A stretch of DNA of 38,263 nt, from NCBI GenBank assembly GCA_017484005.1, contig JAFUTY010000068.1, positions 1 to 38,263 of the forward strand, given 5' to 3'. This document shows, piece by piece, positions 1 to 12,100 of this stretch; the first letter of the stretch is position 1; each line of letters opens with the position of its first letter. Position numbers and translations under genes: made by a program. Below the pieces are notes generated by a model. That model worked only from the letters and a program-made list of their open reading frames with translations. It was not told where the DNA came from and did no database searches. The stretch comes from Selenomonadaceae bacterium (GTDB taxonomy: Bacteria; Bacillota; Negativicutes; Selenomonadales; Selenomonadaceae).

Positions 1-126
1 CAGATCCAGAACCATCTTCAGATCCAGAACCATCTTCAGATCCAGAACCATCTTCAGATCCAGAACCATCTTCAGATCCAGAACCATCTTCAGATCCAGA
101 ACCATCTTCAGATCCAGAATCATTTT
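1..126 (-). repeat. 18-bp tandem repeat coding a Gly-Ser-Glu-Asp linker
   Basis: Six exact copies of an 18-bp unit (starting cagatccagaaccatctt) fill 1-108. A seventh, diverged copy follows at 109-126. Read on the minus strand in the frame of the upstream RTX gene, each unit encodes six residues with the order Gly-Ser-Gly-Ser-Glu-Asp, an acidic flexible linker. The array continues past the left edge, so total copy number is unknown. Since the unit is a multiple of three, copy-number change would keep the frame. Confidence 0.95.
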
Positions 127-3100
127 CAGATCCGGATTCGATTGAAACACTTCCGAAGGTTATAAAGTCGCTATCAATAATTACATTTGATTGGCTTGTA
201 TCTTTTAGAATTATTGATCCGTTTGAAGTTGAGAGAATGATATCAGATCCACTTAAAACGCTCGAAGTTATTGATCCAGAATCGATTGAGACACTATCTC
301 CAGAACCGAAACCATAAATAATATCGGTATCGGCTGAATGGACGAATATTTCAGATATCCAGGTTTGTCCGATTAGAGTATCAATCCCAGATTTTCCCGA
401 TAGCGTGACATCATATCCAGATCCGGAATCAATCAAATCATCTCCATCACCGCCGTTAATGATCAAGTTGATACAACTGGTATATATGGAATCGTTTCCA
501 ATTCCGCCATCAATGCTCATGTATGAACCATAACCATCAATATAATCGTCGCCCGCACCACCGTTGACGTTAGTATCAATGCCGTAGCGTAGAATAATAG
601 TATCGTCTCCGATGCCAGCATTGATACTCAAATATGATCCTGATTCGTTGATAATGTGATCATCATCAGCACCTGCGTCAACATAGACATTCGAAGTATT
701 TATTTCGAGCTGAATAGTGTCAGATCCATCGCCGCCAACAATATACAATCCAGATCCAGAAATCACACTGACAATATCATCGCCAGCTCCCGCATCGATT
801 GTTGCATCTGAAGTAATTGCGACAGTTGAAGATCCTTCGGAATTTTGAATTGTGACGAGAGATCCATCCACATAGATCGAGTCATTTCCATCGCTTGCAT
901 AGATCGAATTCTGAGGATCTTGAGGAATGATTATACTTCCGAACGTCAAAATATTTCCGGAAATCGAGACATTTGATCGACTTGTATTTTTTAAAACGAT
1001 TGATCCATTTGAAGTTGTGAGAATGACATCAGATCCACTCACAACGCTCGATGTTATTGATCCCGATTCGATTGAGACGGTATCTCCAGATCCGAAACCA
1101 TAAATAATATCGGTATCGGCTGAATGAATAAATGTTTCAGAGAGATAAGTTTGTCCCTCGAGAGTATCGATTCCAGTTCCACCAGAAATCGTGACATAGT
1201 TGCCTTCGTTATAAATGGAATCGTTGCCAGAATCGCCATAGATGATTGAATATCTTTCGTGATTCTCTATGGAATCATCGCCAGATCCGCCATCAATGCT
1301 TACGTATGAACCACCACCGAATTGGAAATCATCTTCGCCGTTATAAATGAAATCGTTACCTGTTCCGCCATCGATGTTGGAATATTTGCCGTAATTGTGA
1401 ATGGAGTCGTTTCCAGATCCTCCGTTAATACTCACATACGTAGCATAGTTCTCGATGGAATCATTACCATCATCGCCATCGATGCTTGCATCATTATCGC
1501 TAAAGTTAATTATGGAATCGTCATCTGATCCCCCAAAAATTGTAGAATTTGGATCAGCTTCACCACTGATAAAGTCTTTGCCATCGCCACCATCGATACT
1601 AATATGATTGGTGTTCATGGTGTAAATTGAATCATCGCCAGCTCCACCATGTATTGTTATCAATGAATCACTAGAATTTCTAATTAAATCATCGCCAGAG
1701 CCGCCATCAATGTACAAGTTGTTTCCATAGATATCATTCCAAGAATCAGATCCACTCTCGATAGAATCATCACCGTTGCCGCCGTCAATTGTTACCGACC
1801 AAGATTCAAAACTCCAAATCGAATCAGATCCAGATCCTCCCGCGATATACAATCCAGATCCAGAGATCACACTGACAATATCATCTCCATCTCCCGCATC
1901 GATTGTTGCATCTGAAGTAATTGCAACAGTTGAAGATCCTTCGGAATTTTGAATTGTGACGAGAGATCCGTCTATATAGATCGTATCATTTCCATCGCTA
2001 GCATAGATCGAATTCTGAGGATCTTGAGGAATGATTATACTTCCGAACGTCAAAATATTTCCGGAAATCGAGACATTTGATTCGCTTGTATTTTTGAGGA
2101 CAATACTTCCGAGATCTGTCGTGATTAAAAGATCAGATCCACTCACAACGCTCGAAGTGACTGTTCCCGATTCGATTGAGATAGTATCTCCAGAGCCGAA
2201 TCCATAAATAATATCGGTATTAGAGGAATGGATAAATGTTTCAGCGAGGGAATCTTGCCCGACGAGAGTATCGATTCCTTCTCCGCCATTCAATGTTGTA
2301 TACAATCCAATACGAATAGGCTCTCCGCCTGAACTATAAGACCAAGAGTTATTATTGATATAATCATTTCCCGTACCGCCATATAGACTTGCATATGAAC
2401 CTACATGCCAAATGGAATCGTTACCATCGCCAGTATCAATAGTCTGATGGCAACCGAGTTGAATATCGATTGAGTCGTCACCATTTCCAGTTTCTGTATA
2501 AGAGAATGATCCATTTGCGAGTACAGTATCGTTACCTTCTCCCGTATATACATGAGAATACTGATGATTATGGTTATCAATAAAATCGGAACCATCTCCA
2601 CCATAAATGGTCGAATAGCTACCGCCATTATGGATATGATCATTGTCATTGCCACCATAGATTGTTGAACTCAAACCGTAGTTTGAAATTTGGTCACTTC
2701 CAGCACCGCCATCGATGTACGCATAATCATTCCAATTGCAAATATCATCCGATCCATCGCCGCCGAAAATACTCAAATACGAACCATAAATCATAATATA
2801 GTCATTGCCGTTATCGACATTGATACTTGAGTGGAATGCATATCCGTAAATGTAATCATCATCTTCGCCGGTGTCGATTGTCAAATTTGATACTGGTGAA
2901 ACACTACTGTAAGAAATACGAATCGAATCAGATCCAGATCCTCCCGCAATATACAATCCAGATCCGGAAATCACAGAGACGAGATCATCTCCATCTCCCG
3001 CATCGATTGTTGCATTAGATCCAACAGCGAGCGTCGAAGATCTCTCGGAATTCATGATCGTTGCAACTGATCCGTCTATATAGATCGAATCATTGCCATC

Positions 3101-4801
3101 GCTTGCATAGATCGAATTCTGAGGATCTTGAGGAATGATTATACTTCCGAAAGTCAAAATATTTCCGGAGATCGAAACGTTTGATTGACTTGTATTTTTC
3201 AAAATGATTGATCCATTTGAAGTTGTGAGAATGACATCAGATCCACTCACAACGCTCGATGTTATTGATCCCGATTCGATTGAAACAGTATCTCCAGAAC
3301 CGAAACCATAAATGATATCTGTATCGGCTGAATGGATGAATGTTTCGGGAGTTGAACCGTCGCCTTCGAGAGTATCAATTCCAGTTCCACCGTTCAGCGT
3401 TACATATGAACCAGGATAATAATCATATCTAACATAATATCCGTACGCTCCGTTGTGATGATATAAGTTTTGATATTTATATGATCCGTTTTGGATATAG
3501 TCGTCACCTGCTCCACCAAATAAACTTGAATTGTTACCATAGCCCAAAATGGAATCGTTACCATCACCGCCATCGATCGTCAAATTGGAGACTGTTAAAG
3601 AGTCGCAAAAAACACCAATAGAATCAGCACCAGATCCTCCAACAATATACAATTCAGATCCGGAGTTCACACTGACAATATCATCGCCTAATCCACCATC
3701 GACAGTGAAATTGATGCCGCTTATGTATATTGAATCATTACCATCGCCAGCATCAATTGAAACAGAATTGCAATTTTGATTATAGATCCAGTCATTTCCC
3801 GCGCCTGCATCAATTGTTGCGTAGTATGAAAGATGGTTGTAAATCGTATCATTTCCAGATCCCGCATTGATACTAGAATATTCTCCATCTGCATCTAAAA
3901 TACAAATTGAATCATCGCCGTCGCCAGAATCAACTGTAGCGTTCAAACCATTTGTCCCGATAGTGTCATTTCCATTTCCAGTTAAGATAATCGCATTGCT
4001 ACCGGAACTGCTAATCGAATCATTACCATCGCCAGCATCGATTGTCGCATTCGGAGTAGCTTTGTAATTGGAAATTTGATCATCGCCATCGCCGCCATAA
4101 ATACTCGAATCTTGACTGCGATTGCGGATAGTATCGTTTCCAGCTCCTCCATAGATTGTAGAATACGCACCTTCAACCGATATAGAATCATCATCATCGC
4201 CGCCGAAAATTAATGCATATGAACCTTTGCTGCAAAGTGTATCGCTTCCACTTCCAGCATCGAGCGTTGAATACATTCCCAGATTTCCGAAGTCATCATT
4301 TCCATCGCCGCCGATCATGTATGCAAATGATCCAGAGTTATACAGTGAATCATCGCCATCTCCGCCGTCGATTGTCAGTGCGGAAGTCAGAGAAAAATAT
4401 TTTGTACTCTGCCATGGAGTCCAAATCGAATCATTTCCAGAGCCGCCATAGATATACAAATTGCTTCCGGATATCACACTGATCGAATCATCACCATCGC
4501 CGCCATCGATCGTCGCATCTGAAGTAATCGCGAGAGTTTCAGATCCTTCAGCGTTTTGAATTGTAACGAGAGATCCATCAATATAGATCGAATCACTGCC
4601 ATCGCTCGCAAAAATCGAATCTTTAGGATCTTGAGAAATGACGACACTTCCAAACGTCAAAATATTTCCATCTACTGAAACATTTGATCGACTTGTGTTT
4701 TTCAAAACGATCGAACCATTTGAAGTCGTGATTAAAAGATCAGATCCACTCTGAACACTCGAAACAATTGATCCGGATTCAATTGAAACTCTATCTCTAG
4801 C
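1..4801 (-). CDS. In-frame continuation of the giant RTX-like protein (partial, beyond an internal TGA)
   Basis: After the TGA at 4802-4804 the same frame stays open to the left edge. The codon phase is identical at the recurring Gly-Phe-Gly-Ser-Gly-Asp motif near 3302, 2198, 1094 and 308, and again in the 18-bp linker repeats at 1-126. The roughly 1,600 residues are dozens of 18-20-residue repeats of the type I-x-G-G-x-G-N-D-S-I-x-N, split into blocks by a conserved capping module. I see no convincing ribosome site or start just after the TGA, so this part is probably expressed only if the stop is a sequencing error, is read through, or reverts. Otherwise it is the remnant of a longer gene. 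The true C-terminus lies outside the window. Confidence 0.6.
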
Positions 4802-7300
4802 TCAGAAACCATAAATGATATCTGTGTCGGCGGAATGGATAAATGTCTCCAATGAAGAATCTTGACCAATTAGAGTATCAATTCCATTGCCACCAGAAAG
4901 AGTTACATTTTCCCCCTCATTTTTGATTGAATCATTGCCATCTCCACCATATACACTTACATAATAGCCTTGGTTATGAATCGAATCATTACCATCTCCA
5001 CCATTGATTGATGAATGATAACCATTTTGTGACATCTGATAAGAGCCGGTGTTGTAAATATAATCGTCACCATCTCCACCATTGATTCTCGAAAAATAAC
5101 CAGCAGTATTTAAAATCGAATCATTTCCAGAACCACCATCGAGGCTCGCATAATCGCCAATGTTGTAAATATAATCGTCGCCCGCACCACCATGGATGCT
5201 CACAAAACTAGAACCGATAACACCAAAACTATGAATAGTATCATTTCCAGCTCCGCCATCAATTGTTGTACGCTGACTTCGAGCATAAATAGAATCGTCA
5301 CCATCTCCGCCATTGACGCTCTCATATGATCCGTAATTGATATAAATGGAATCATTACCGTCGCCGCCATCGATTGTTACTGATTCGCTGTAGTTGCCTT
5401 CATAATTGCCCCGACCATTCCAAATAGAATCATTTCCAGATCCACCATAGATACTCGAACATCCTCTGATGTTGTAGATAGTATCGTTTCCATTTCCTCC
5501 ATCAATGGTTGTATAAGAGGCTCCACTATAAATGGTGTCGTTTCCATCACCACCATTGACACTACTATACTCACCAGTGCTTTGAATTGAATCATTTCCA
5601 GAGCCGCCATCGATTCTAGAATAACGGCCGCTGTTGTAAATGAAATCATTACCATAACCACCATTTATGCTCGTAGAACTGGAACTGTTGTTGGTAATAG
5701 AATCGTTTCCATCGCCGCCGTCAATGCTTGCATAACTACAACTGTAGATGTAAACCGAATCGTCGCCAGATCCTCCAATGATACTTAAATACTTGCTGTA
5801 TTCGCTACGGATAGAATCGTTTCCATCGCCACCATCAATCGTCGAATTTGATATCGATGCATCCCAAGAAAGACCTCCTTGAATCGAATCATCTCCAGAT
5901 CCGCCTGCGATATAAAATCCAGAACCAGATTTTGCATAAATCGAGTCATTTCCACCACCTGCATCGATCGTAGCGTTTGAAGTGATGGAGAAAGTTTCAG
6001 ATCCTTCGGAATTTTGAATAGTGACAAGAGATCCATCAACATAGATCGAGTCATTCAAATCGCTTGCAAAAATCGAACTCCATGGAGCATTCATGTTTTC
6101 GAAAGTTAGAATGTTTCCATTGATCGAGACATTTGATCGACTTGTATTTTTGAGGACAATCGATCCATTTGAAGTTGTAATTAGAAAATCAGATCCATTC
6201 GCGATATTCGATTTGATCTCCCCAGCGATTGAAACAGTATCTCCAGAACCGAAACCATAAATGATATCGGTGTCAGCAGAATGGATAAATGTTTCAGCGA
6301 GTGAACCATCTCCATAGATTGTGTCAATTCCATCACCACTGGAAATAGTAACATATTCGCCGGTGTTATAAATTGAATCATTTCCAGCTCCGGCATTGAT
6401 TTTAGTATAAGTTCCCAGAGAGTTATAGATATAATCATCACCGATACCGCCATCGATGGTGACACTGGTTCTGCTACTTCTATTTAATATAGAATCATTT
6501 CCAGAGCCTCCAACAATACTCGTGGATTTTCCCCATTGATTATCAATTGAATCATTTCCATCGCCAGCGTCAACCGTGACATAATCGCCTTCAACAAGTT
6601 TAATATAATCGTTCCCGTTACCACCAACAATCGATATTGATGGAGTCCAATTTTCGACGGTATTGTCTCCATCTCCAATATCGATTGTTACAGAACCATC
6701 TTGTAGGGCAAAAACATAATCATTTCCAGAGCCTGCATTGATGCTGATATCACGCATGCCAAGGTTATATGCGGAATCATCTCCAGCTCCGGCATCAATC
6801 GTGATAGATGAACTAACAGAGGATACCCAAACTGAATCAGATCCATCGCCGCCAACAATATACAATCCAGATCCAGAGATCACACTGACAATATCATTGC
6901 CATCTCCAGCATCGATCGTTGCATTTTGATCGATCGCGATTGTTTCAGATCCGTCTGCAGTGATAATTGTCGCGATAGATCCATCGACATAGATCGAGTC
7001 ATTTCCATCGCTTGCATAGATAGAATCTTTAGGATCTTGAGAAATGACGATACTTCCGAAAGTCAAAATATGTTCGGAGATCGAGACATTTGATCCACTT
7101 GTATTTTTGAGGACAATACTTCCGAGATCTGTTGTGATTAAAAGATCAGATCCACTCTGAATACTCGAGACAATTTCTCCGGATTCCATTGAGACAATAT
7201 CGCCAGATCCGAATCCATATATGATATCGGTGTCAGCGGAATGGATAAAAGTTTCAGCGAGGGAATCTTGCCCGACGATCGTATCGATTCCAGTGCCGCC
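150..7300 (-). repeat. Recurring capping module inside the giant RTX gene (seven copies)
   Basis: A roughly 130-160-residue segment recurs between blocks of RTX-like repeats. Its Gly-Phe-Gly-Ser-Gly-Asp anchor lies near 308, 1094, 2198, 3302, 4805 (mutated to a stop), 6251 and 7211. Each copy runs through ETFIHSADTDIIYGF, a Ser-Gly-Ser-Asp β-rich stretch, a LKNTS motif, an ILTFGS motif and an Asp-rich stretch ending in SGSGLYI. Some copies are almost identical at the DNA level (compare about 841-990 with 1941-2090). Two successive anchor spacings are both 1104 bp. This suggests duplication or gene conversion, and such repeats are easy to mis-assemble. Confidence 0.85.
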
Positions 7301-8926
7301 ACTTAATGTCACATCTGAACCAATGTTATAAATTGAATCGTTACCAGATCCTCCATTTATGGTCGAATAAGCTCCATAATCTGAGCTGTAGTAAGGATTA
7401 CCATTAATGATGTTATCGTTTCCAGCACCGCCATCAATACTGGTGTATGAACCAAAGTTACGAATTGAGTCATTTCCGTCGCCAGAATATATAGTCACAT
7501 GCTCGCCGCGGCTACTGTCGTAGAAAGCATTATCGATTGTATTGTTTCCATTACCAACATGGAAAGTGATGTTTGTAAATGCACCACCATTGCTTACGTA
7601 ATTATTTCCATATGTACCGTAGATTGTGGCATATGAGCCTGCATTCCAAACATTCGGATTACCGTTTCCACCATCGCTACCATATAACGTGATACTTGCA
7701 AATGCACCACCGTTGCTTATGTAATTGTTTCCGTTTCCACTACAGATAGATACAAAGTGCCCGTAATTAAAAATCGAATCGTTTCCAGATCCACCATTAA
7801 TCGTAACGTATGAGCCAGTGTTATGAACTGAATCATTTCCCGCTCCAGCATCAATTGTCACTGAATCTCCAGAGCTACGAATCGAATCGTTTCCAGATCC
7901 GCCGTCAATCGATGCTACATTGCCGTAAAGATTGTAAATTGAATCGTCGCCCAATCCACCATCTATAGTCACCGACGAACTGCTATCGTTGTAAATTGAG
8001 TCAGATCCTTCACCACCACTTATACTCACATATGCACCATAATCATTGTGAATATAGTCATTGTCTTCACCGCCGTCGATTGTCACCGAATCAGCACGGT
8101 TATGAATCGAATCAGATCCAGATCCTCCATCGATCCATGCTGAATCGCCGTTATCATTATCAATTGAATCGTTTCCATCGCCGCCATTTATGGAAACATA
8201 TAATCCGAAGTTGTGAATCGAATCGTTTCCGATGCCACCATCGATACTTGCGTAACTGCCAGAATTTTGGATGAAATCGTTATCATCCCCACCATCGATA
8301 CTCACATAAACACAATAGTTATAAACTGAATCGTTTCCAGAACCAGCATCAATACTTGTGTTTGTGCCTGATGCGTTATTGTTTATAACGTCAGCACCAT
8401 CGCCGCCCAAAATATTCGTATATCTGCCTGTATTATAGATTTTGTCGTTTCCAATGCCAGCGATTATGTTGACATATGATCCAACATAATTGTTGATATT
8501 ATCATCGCCGGATTCTCCATCGATTGTGACCGAATCACCACGTTCATTGAAGATTGAATCAGCACCATCACCACCATAGATGATGACAGCATTTGCTCGT
8601 ACATTATCAACAGTATCATTGCCTGCCCCTGCGTATATCGTAGAATAGCTACCGCCCAGATTTCGAATCGAGTCATTGCCATCTCCAATATCGATAATCA
8701 AAGTTTGTCCAGAAAAATTGTATATTGTGTCATCACCTGAGCCGCCGATGATTCCAATCGAATCGCCTTTAATATTAAGGATGGAATCATCGCCAGCCCC
8801 AGCGTCGATCGTATCATTGGTATTTATCGCAACAGATTCAGATGCCCAAGTTACAACAGAGTCATTAAGTGCATCGATTTGAATTGTGTCGTTTCCAGAA
8901 GTCGCAGTGATCAAATTGCCTGCCAT
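4802..8926 (-). CDS. Giant RTX-like repeat protein, N-terminal 1374 residues
   Basis: The start ATG at 8926 follows an AGGAGG ribosome site with suitable spacing. The product begins MAGNLITATSGND and has no Sec signal peptide. Nearly all of it is 18-20-residue repeats with a GGxGNDSI core, like the Ca2+-binding β-roll repeats of RTX proteins, with capping modules near residues 570 and 890. RTX proteins of this type are usually exported by type I secretion and act as adhesins or surface-layer proteins. That role is inferred, as no secretion genes are in the window. The ORF ends at an in-frame TGA exactly where the other capping modules read Gly-Phe-Gly-Ser-Gly-Asp, and the frame continues beyond it. 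Expression is probably phase-variable through the promoter at 8965-8993. Confidence 0.85.
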   Translation of the reverse strand: MAGNLITATSGNDTIQIDALNDSVVTWASESVAINTNDTIDAGAGDDSILNIKGDSIGIIGGSGDDTIYNFSGQTLIIDIGDGNDSIRNLGGSYSTIYAGAGNDTVDNVRANAVIIYGGDGADSIFNERGDSVTIDGESGDDNINNYVGSYVNIIAGIGNDKIYNTGRYTNILGGDGADVINNNASGTNTSIDAGSGNDSVYNYCVYVSIDGGDDNDFIQNSGSYASIDGGIGNDSIHNFGLYVSINGGDGNDSIDNDNGDSAWIDGGSGSDSIHNRADSVTIDGGEDNDYIHNDYGAYVSISGGEGSDSIYNDSSSSVTIDGGLGDDSIYNLYGNVASIDGGSGNDSIRSSGDSVTIDAGAGNDSVHNTGSYVTINGGSGNDSIFNYGHFVSICSGNGNNYISNGGAFASITLYGSDGGNGNPNVWNAGSYATIYGTYGNNYVSNGGAFTNITFHVGNGNNTIDNAFYDSSRGEHVTIYSGDGNDSIRNFGSYTSIDGGAGNDNIINGNPYYSSDYGAYSTINGGSGNDSIYNIGSDVTLSGGTGIDTIVGQDSLAETFIHSADTDIIYGFGSGDIVSMESGEIVSSIQSGSDLLITTDLGSIVLKNTSGSNVSISEHILTFGSIVISQDPKDSIYASDGNDSIYVDGSIATIITADGSETIAIDQNATIDAGDGNDIVSVISGSGLYIVGGDGSDSVWVSSVSSSITIDAGAGDDSAYNLGMRDISINAGSGNDYVFALQDGSVTIDIGDGDNTVENWTPSISIVGGNGNDYIKLVEGDYVTVDAGDGNDSIDNQWGKSTSIVGGSGNDSILNRSSRTSVTIDGGIGDDYIYNSLGTYTKINAGAGNDSIYNTGEYVTISSGDGIDTIYGDGSLAETFIHSADTDIIYGFGSGDTVSIAGEIKSNIANGSDFLITTSNGSIVLKNTSRSNVSINGNILTFENMNAPWSSIFASDLNDSIYVDGSLVTIQNSEGSETFSITSNATIDAGGGNDSIYAKSGSGFYIAGGSGDDSIQGGLSWDASISNSTIDGGDGNDSIRSEYSKYLSIIGGSGDDSVYIYSCSYASIDGGDGNDSITNNSSSSTSINGGYGNDFIYNSGRYSRIDGGSGNDSIQSTGEYSSVNGGDGNDTIYSGASYTTIDGGNGNDTIYNIRGCSSIYGGSGNDSIWNGRGNYEGNYSESVTIDGGDGNDSIYINYGSYESVNGGDGDDSIYARSQRTTIDGGAGNDTIHSFGVIGSSFVSIHGGAGDDYIYNIGDYASLDGGSGNDSILNTAGYFSRINGGDGDDYIYNTGSYQMSQNGYHSSINGGDGNDSIHNQGYYVSVYGGDGNDSIKNEGENVTLSGGNGIDTLIGQDSSLETFIHSADTDIIYGF

Positions 8927-8964
8927 GAAAAATTTCCTCCTCGAATTGATAAAAATTTATGTCT

Positions 8965-8993
8965 AGTATAGTTGCCCCCCCCCCCAGTGTCAA
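8965..8993 (-). promoter_or_regulatory. Sigma-70-type promoter with an 11-G tract in its 17-bp spacer
   Basis: On the minus strand the -35 box is TTGACA (8988-8993, perfect) and the -10 box is TATACT (8965-8970, one mismatch). They are exactly 17 bp apart. The spacer is CT, eleven G (8975-8985), then CAAC. The predicted transcript starts near 8958 and the ribosome site and ATG of the giant RTX gene follow directly. Slippage in the G tract would change the spacer away from the optimum, as in known phase-variable promoters of Neisseria (porA, fetA). Confidence 0.9.
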
Positions 8994-9043
8994 GTTGCAT
9001 TTTTTCTGAAAATGTCAATTTCATTTTTCACAAATAAAAAAAG

Positions 9044-9078
9044 ATCCCCGACAGATTTTCTCGATCTATCGGGGAGCT
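9044..9078 (-). terminator. Rho-independent terminator of the 9108-13034 gene
   Basis: The hairpin has outer arms ccccga (9046-9051) and tcgggg (9069-9074) plus inner arms agat/atct. On the minus strand it is followed by a T run (plus-strand A run at about 9036-9042). The region 8994-9043 shows nothing else. Confidence 0.85.
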
Positions 9079-9107
9079 CTTTTAGTTTCCGAGAGATTTT
9101 TTTGAAA

Positions 9108-12100
9108 TTATGAATTCCAAGTTTGATTTTCAAAATCGGCAGTATAAGTCGCGCCGCTCAAACTGAATGTCGTCATATTTTTTCCGTCGATTGTCAAACT
9201 TTGATCGGAAGTTGTCGCAATAATAACTCCGCCCGATGTGAATTCCCATCCAGCAATATCATCCGCAGTGAAGGAAGTCATATCAACAATGTCATTTGAA
9301 GATCCGCCCGAAATCGTGACGTTGCCATCCTCCAAATCGAATCGGAAGACATCAGATCCGTCGCCACCGATTAGAACATCATCTCCACCGCCGCCCCAGA
9401 GTGTCGAAGATTTTCTTCCGCCGCGAATGATATTGTTTGAAGAATTTCCGCTGAGATTCATATATCCAGTCGCCGAGCCTGCATCGATATCAATAATATT
9501 GTTGAAAGAATCGGTATTAAGATCGACTTCAACGCTCCGATTTGTATCGATAATCAGAGTTCCATTCGAACCGCCATCATACATCGTGACATCGCGATCA
9601 TATATGACTTGATGATCTGAACCTGCCGCTCGAAGAATTCCATCCGAGCCGTTGATATTTATCGCGACCATGTTATCAGATCCGAAAGATTCACTGCCCA
9701 TATCCAAAGTCAAAGTTCCATTATCAGATCGAATAACCAAATTACCACTGCCATCAATAGACGCGCTCGAAGGAATCGAATTCAAACCAATAACGTCGCT
9801 CGAATTCCAATCAAGGACGAGATCATTGCCTTCCGCGTCAGCATCGAATGCAATATGAGTTCTGTTTCCTGCATAAATTGTATCATTACCATCGCCGCTA
9901 TCGATAAAGACATCTGCGCCGGAATGAAGTGTATCAACAAAGATCAAATCATTACCATCGCCAGCATTGATCGTGTCATTTCGTCCTGCATGAATTGTAT
10001 CATCGAATTCGCCGACAAGATTGACACTATCGCCGCGACGTCCATTTGTATCAGTGAAAAGCAAAATTGAATTGGTTTGATCTTCGAAGTTGATTGTTGT
10101 CGCTTTGGAATTTGCCCAGACGACAGTTGTAATATCTTCCGCGTCGATTGGATCTCCAGTTGCCAAACTCGAATCAGCCATGTTGACCATTGAGAAAGTC
10201 ATTCCGAGATCTTTTACTAAGCCTGATGCATCGAAAACATTCTTCGCCAAAACTCCAGACGTCGATGCCTCTTCAGCGTTTGCATAATTATAGAATTGAG
10301 CGTTTCCGAAGAAATCTGCAGTCAAATTCTCGATTCCAGCGTCAACAAAAATCACATCGTCATTATCCAGATCGATATCAGTCAGAGTGATTGTATTTTG
10401 ACTGCTCGCGCTCGAAACTGTAGCAGCTTGAGCGTTGAATGCATTTCCATCTCCGCCGCCAGTGAGAGTAATATCTCCCGCTAACACTGAAGACACCGCT
10501 AAAACATCTTGACCAGATCCGGTATTGAAATTTCCACTGGTGATATTGAAAATATAAATTTCATCATCGCCAGCACTGAGAGTTGCATTCCAATCAGTGA
10601 TCGTTCCGCCAACAAAATCGAGGCTTAGGCTGTCATTCGTTGTAGCAACTAGACTCGCTGAAGATGAATCAATCGAGACAATCGCGCTATCACTTCCGGA
10701 TGCAACTGTAGAAATTGAAATATTTCCGCTTTCATCGATAGAAATATAGTTCGCGGTGCTCGATGAAAGAGTTCCACTGACGCTCGAATCATTGACGAAC
10801 AATCCGGAATAATCAACTGTGCTTGAGCCTGTCGAATCCGAGGATTGTCCAAATGTTTGAGCACCAGTTCCTTCGAGAGTCACGGAAGAATTTCCAATTC
10901 CGAGAATCAAAGTTGAGCCAGATAAGAGACTCGAATTGATACTTCCGGAGGCAATACTGAATGTATCTTCCGAACCAAAATTTTGAATCAAATCATTTCC
11001 GTCGCCGGTTGAATATAGGAAAACTTCCGATCGAGAATTATTCCCGACGATTGTATCGTTGCCAAATCCCGCATCGATAGTTGCGCCGCCGTCATTGACA
11101 ATCGAATCAGCACCAGATCCGCCGAAAATCATGACTCCAGTCGCTGCGTTATAAATCGAATCGTCGCCAGCCCCACCGATAAGAGTTGCTCGATATCCAT
11201 TACTCGAATTGTATATCAAATCATCGCCTGTGCCTGTGCTAATCGATGCATATTTTCCATAGCTCAAAATTACATCGTCGCCAGATCCCGAATCGATTGT
11301 GACGCTCGAATAAGAATTGAAGATCGAATCATTGCTCCCTGAAGTCGTGAGTGAATAGTTATCAGTTGGAATGCTGATAGTCCCATCTGAACCGATTGAA
11401 GATGTGGAATCAGATCCAATCGAATTAGATCCTTCGGAAGATCCAGAATTAGATCCTTCGGAAGATCCAGAATCAGATCCGCTCGAATCAGATCCATCTG
11501 TCGAGCCGGTGTCAGATCCCGTTGACGATCCAGAATCAGATCCAATTGAGTCAGATCCTTCGGAAGATCCAGAATCAGATCCGATTGAGTCAGATCCTTC
11601 GGAAGATCCAGAATCAGATCCAGTATCTGAGCCGCTCGATTCTGCAAAACTCCCAATAATATTGATCGATTGAGATCCGATTCCCTCGACTGTTATCGAT
11701 TCATCGCCAACAGAGATAATCAAATCTGAACCTGATAAGACGCTCGAGATCAAACTTCCGGAATTGATCGATAGAATATCTTCCGAGCCGAAATTTTGAA
11801 TCAGATCATTTCCATCGCCTGCCAAATATTGGAAGACATCGATTCCGCCATCGAATCCTGCGAGGGTATCATCTCCAGTTCCGCCGATCATTGTAACATT
11901 TGTGCCGGATATGTTTATGATTAGATCATTATCCTCGTTACCAAGGAGTAAAGCATTGTTACCAATGTTGGAGATTGTATCGCTCCCATTTCCAGCATAA
12001 ATCGTTATATCGGATGTTAAAGAAGTTCCAATGAGATCGTTTCCATCGCCAGCATCGACTAGAATCTGTTCTATATAACTTTTACTTCCCAGATTCATGC

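Noticed and set aside
1..126. CRISPR-like direct repeats
   Set aside because: The copies are contiguous with no spacers, and they read in frame as the Gly-Ser-Glu-Asp linker of the RTX gene.
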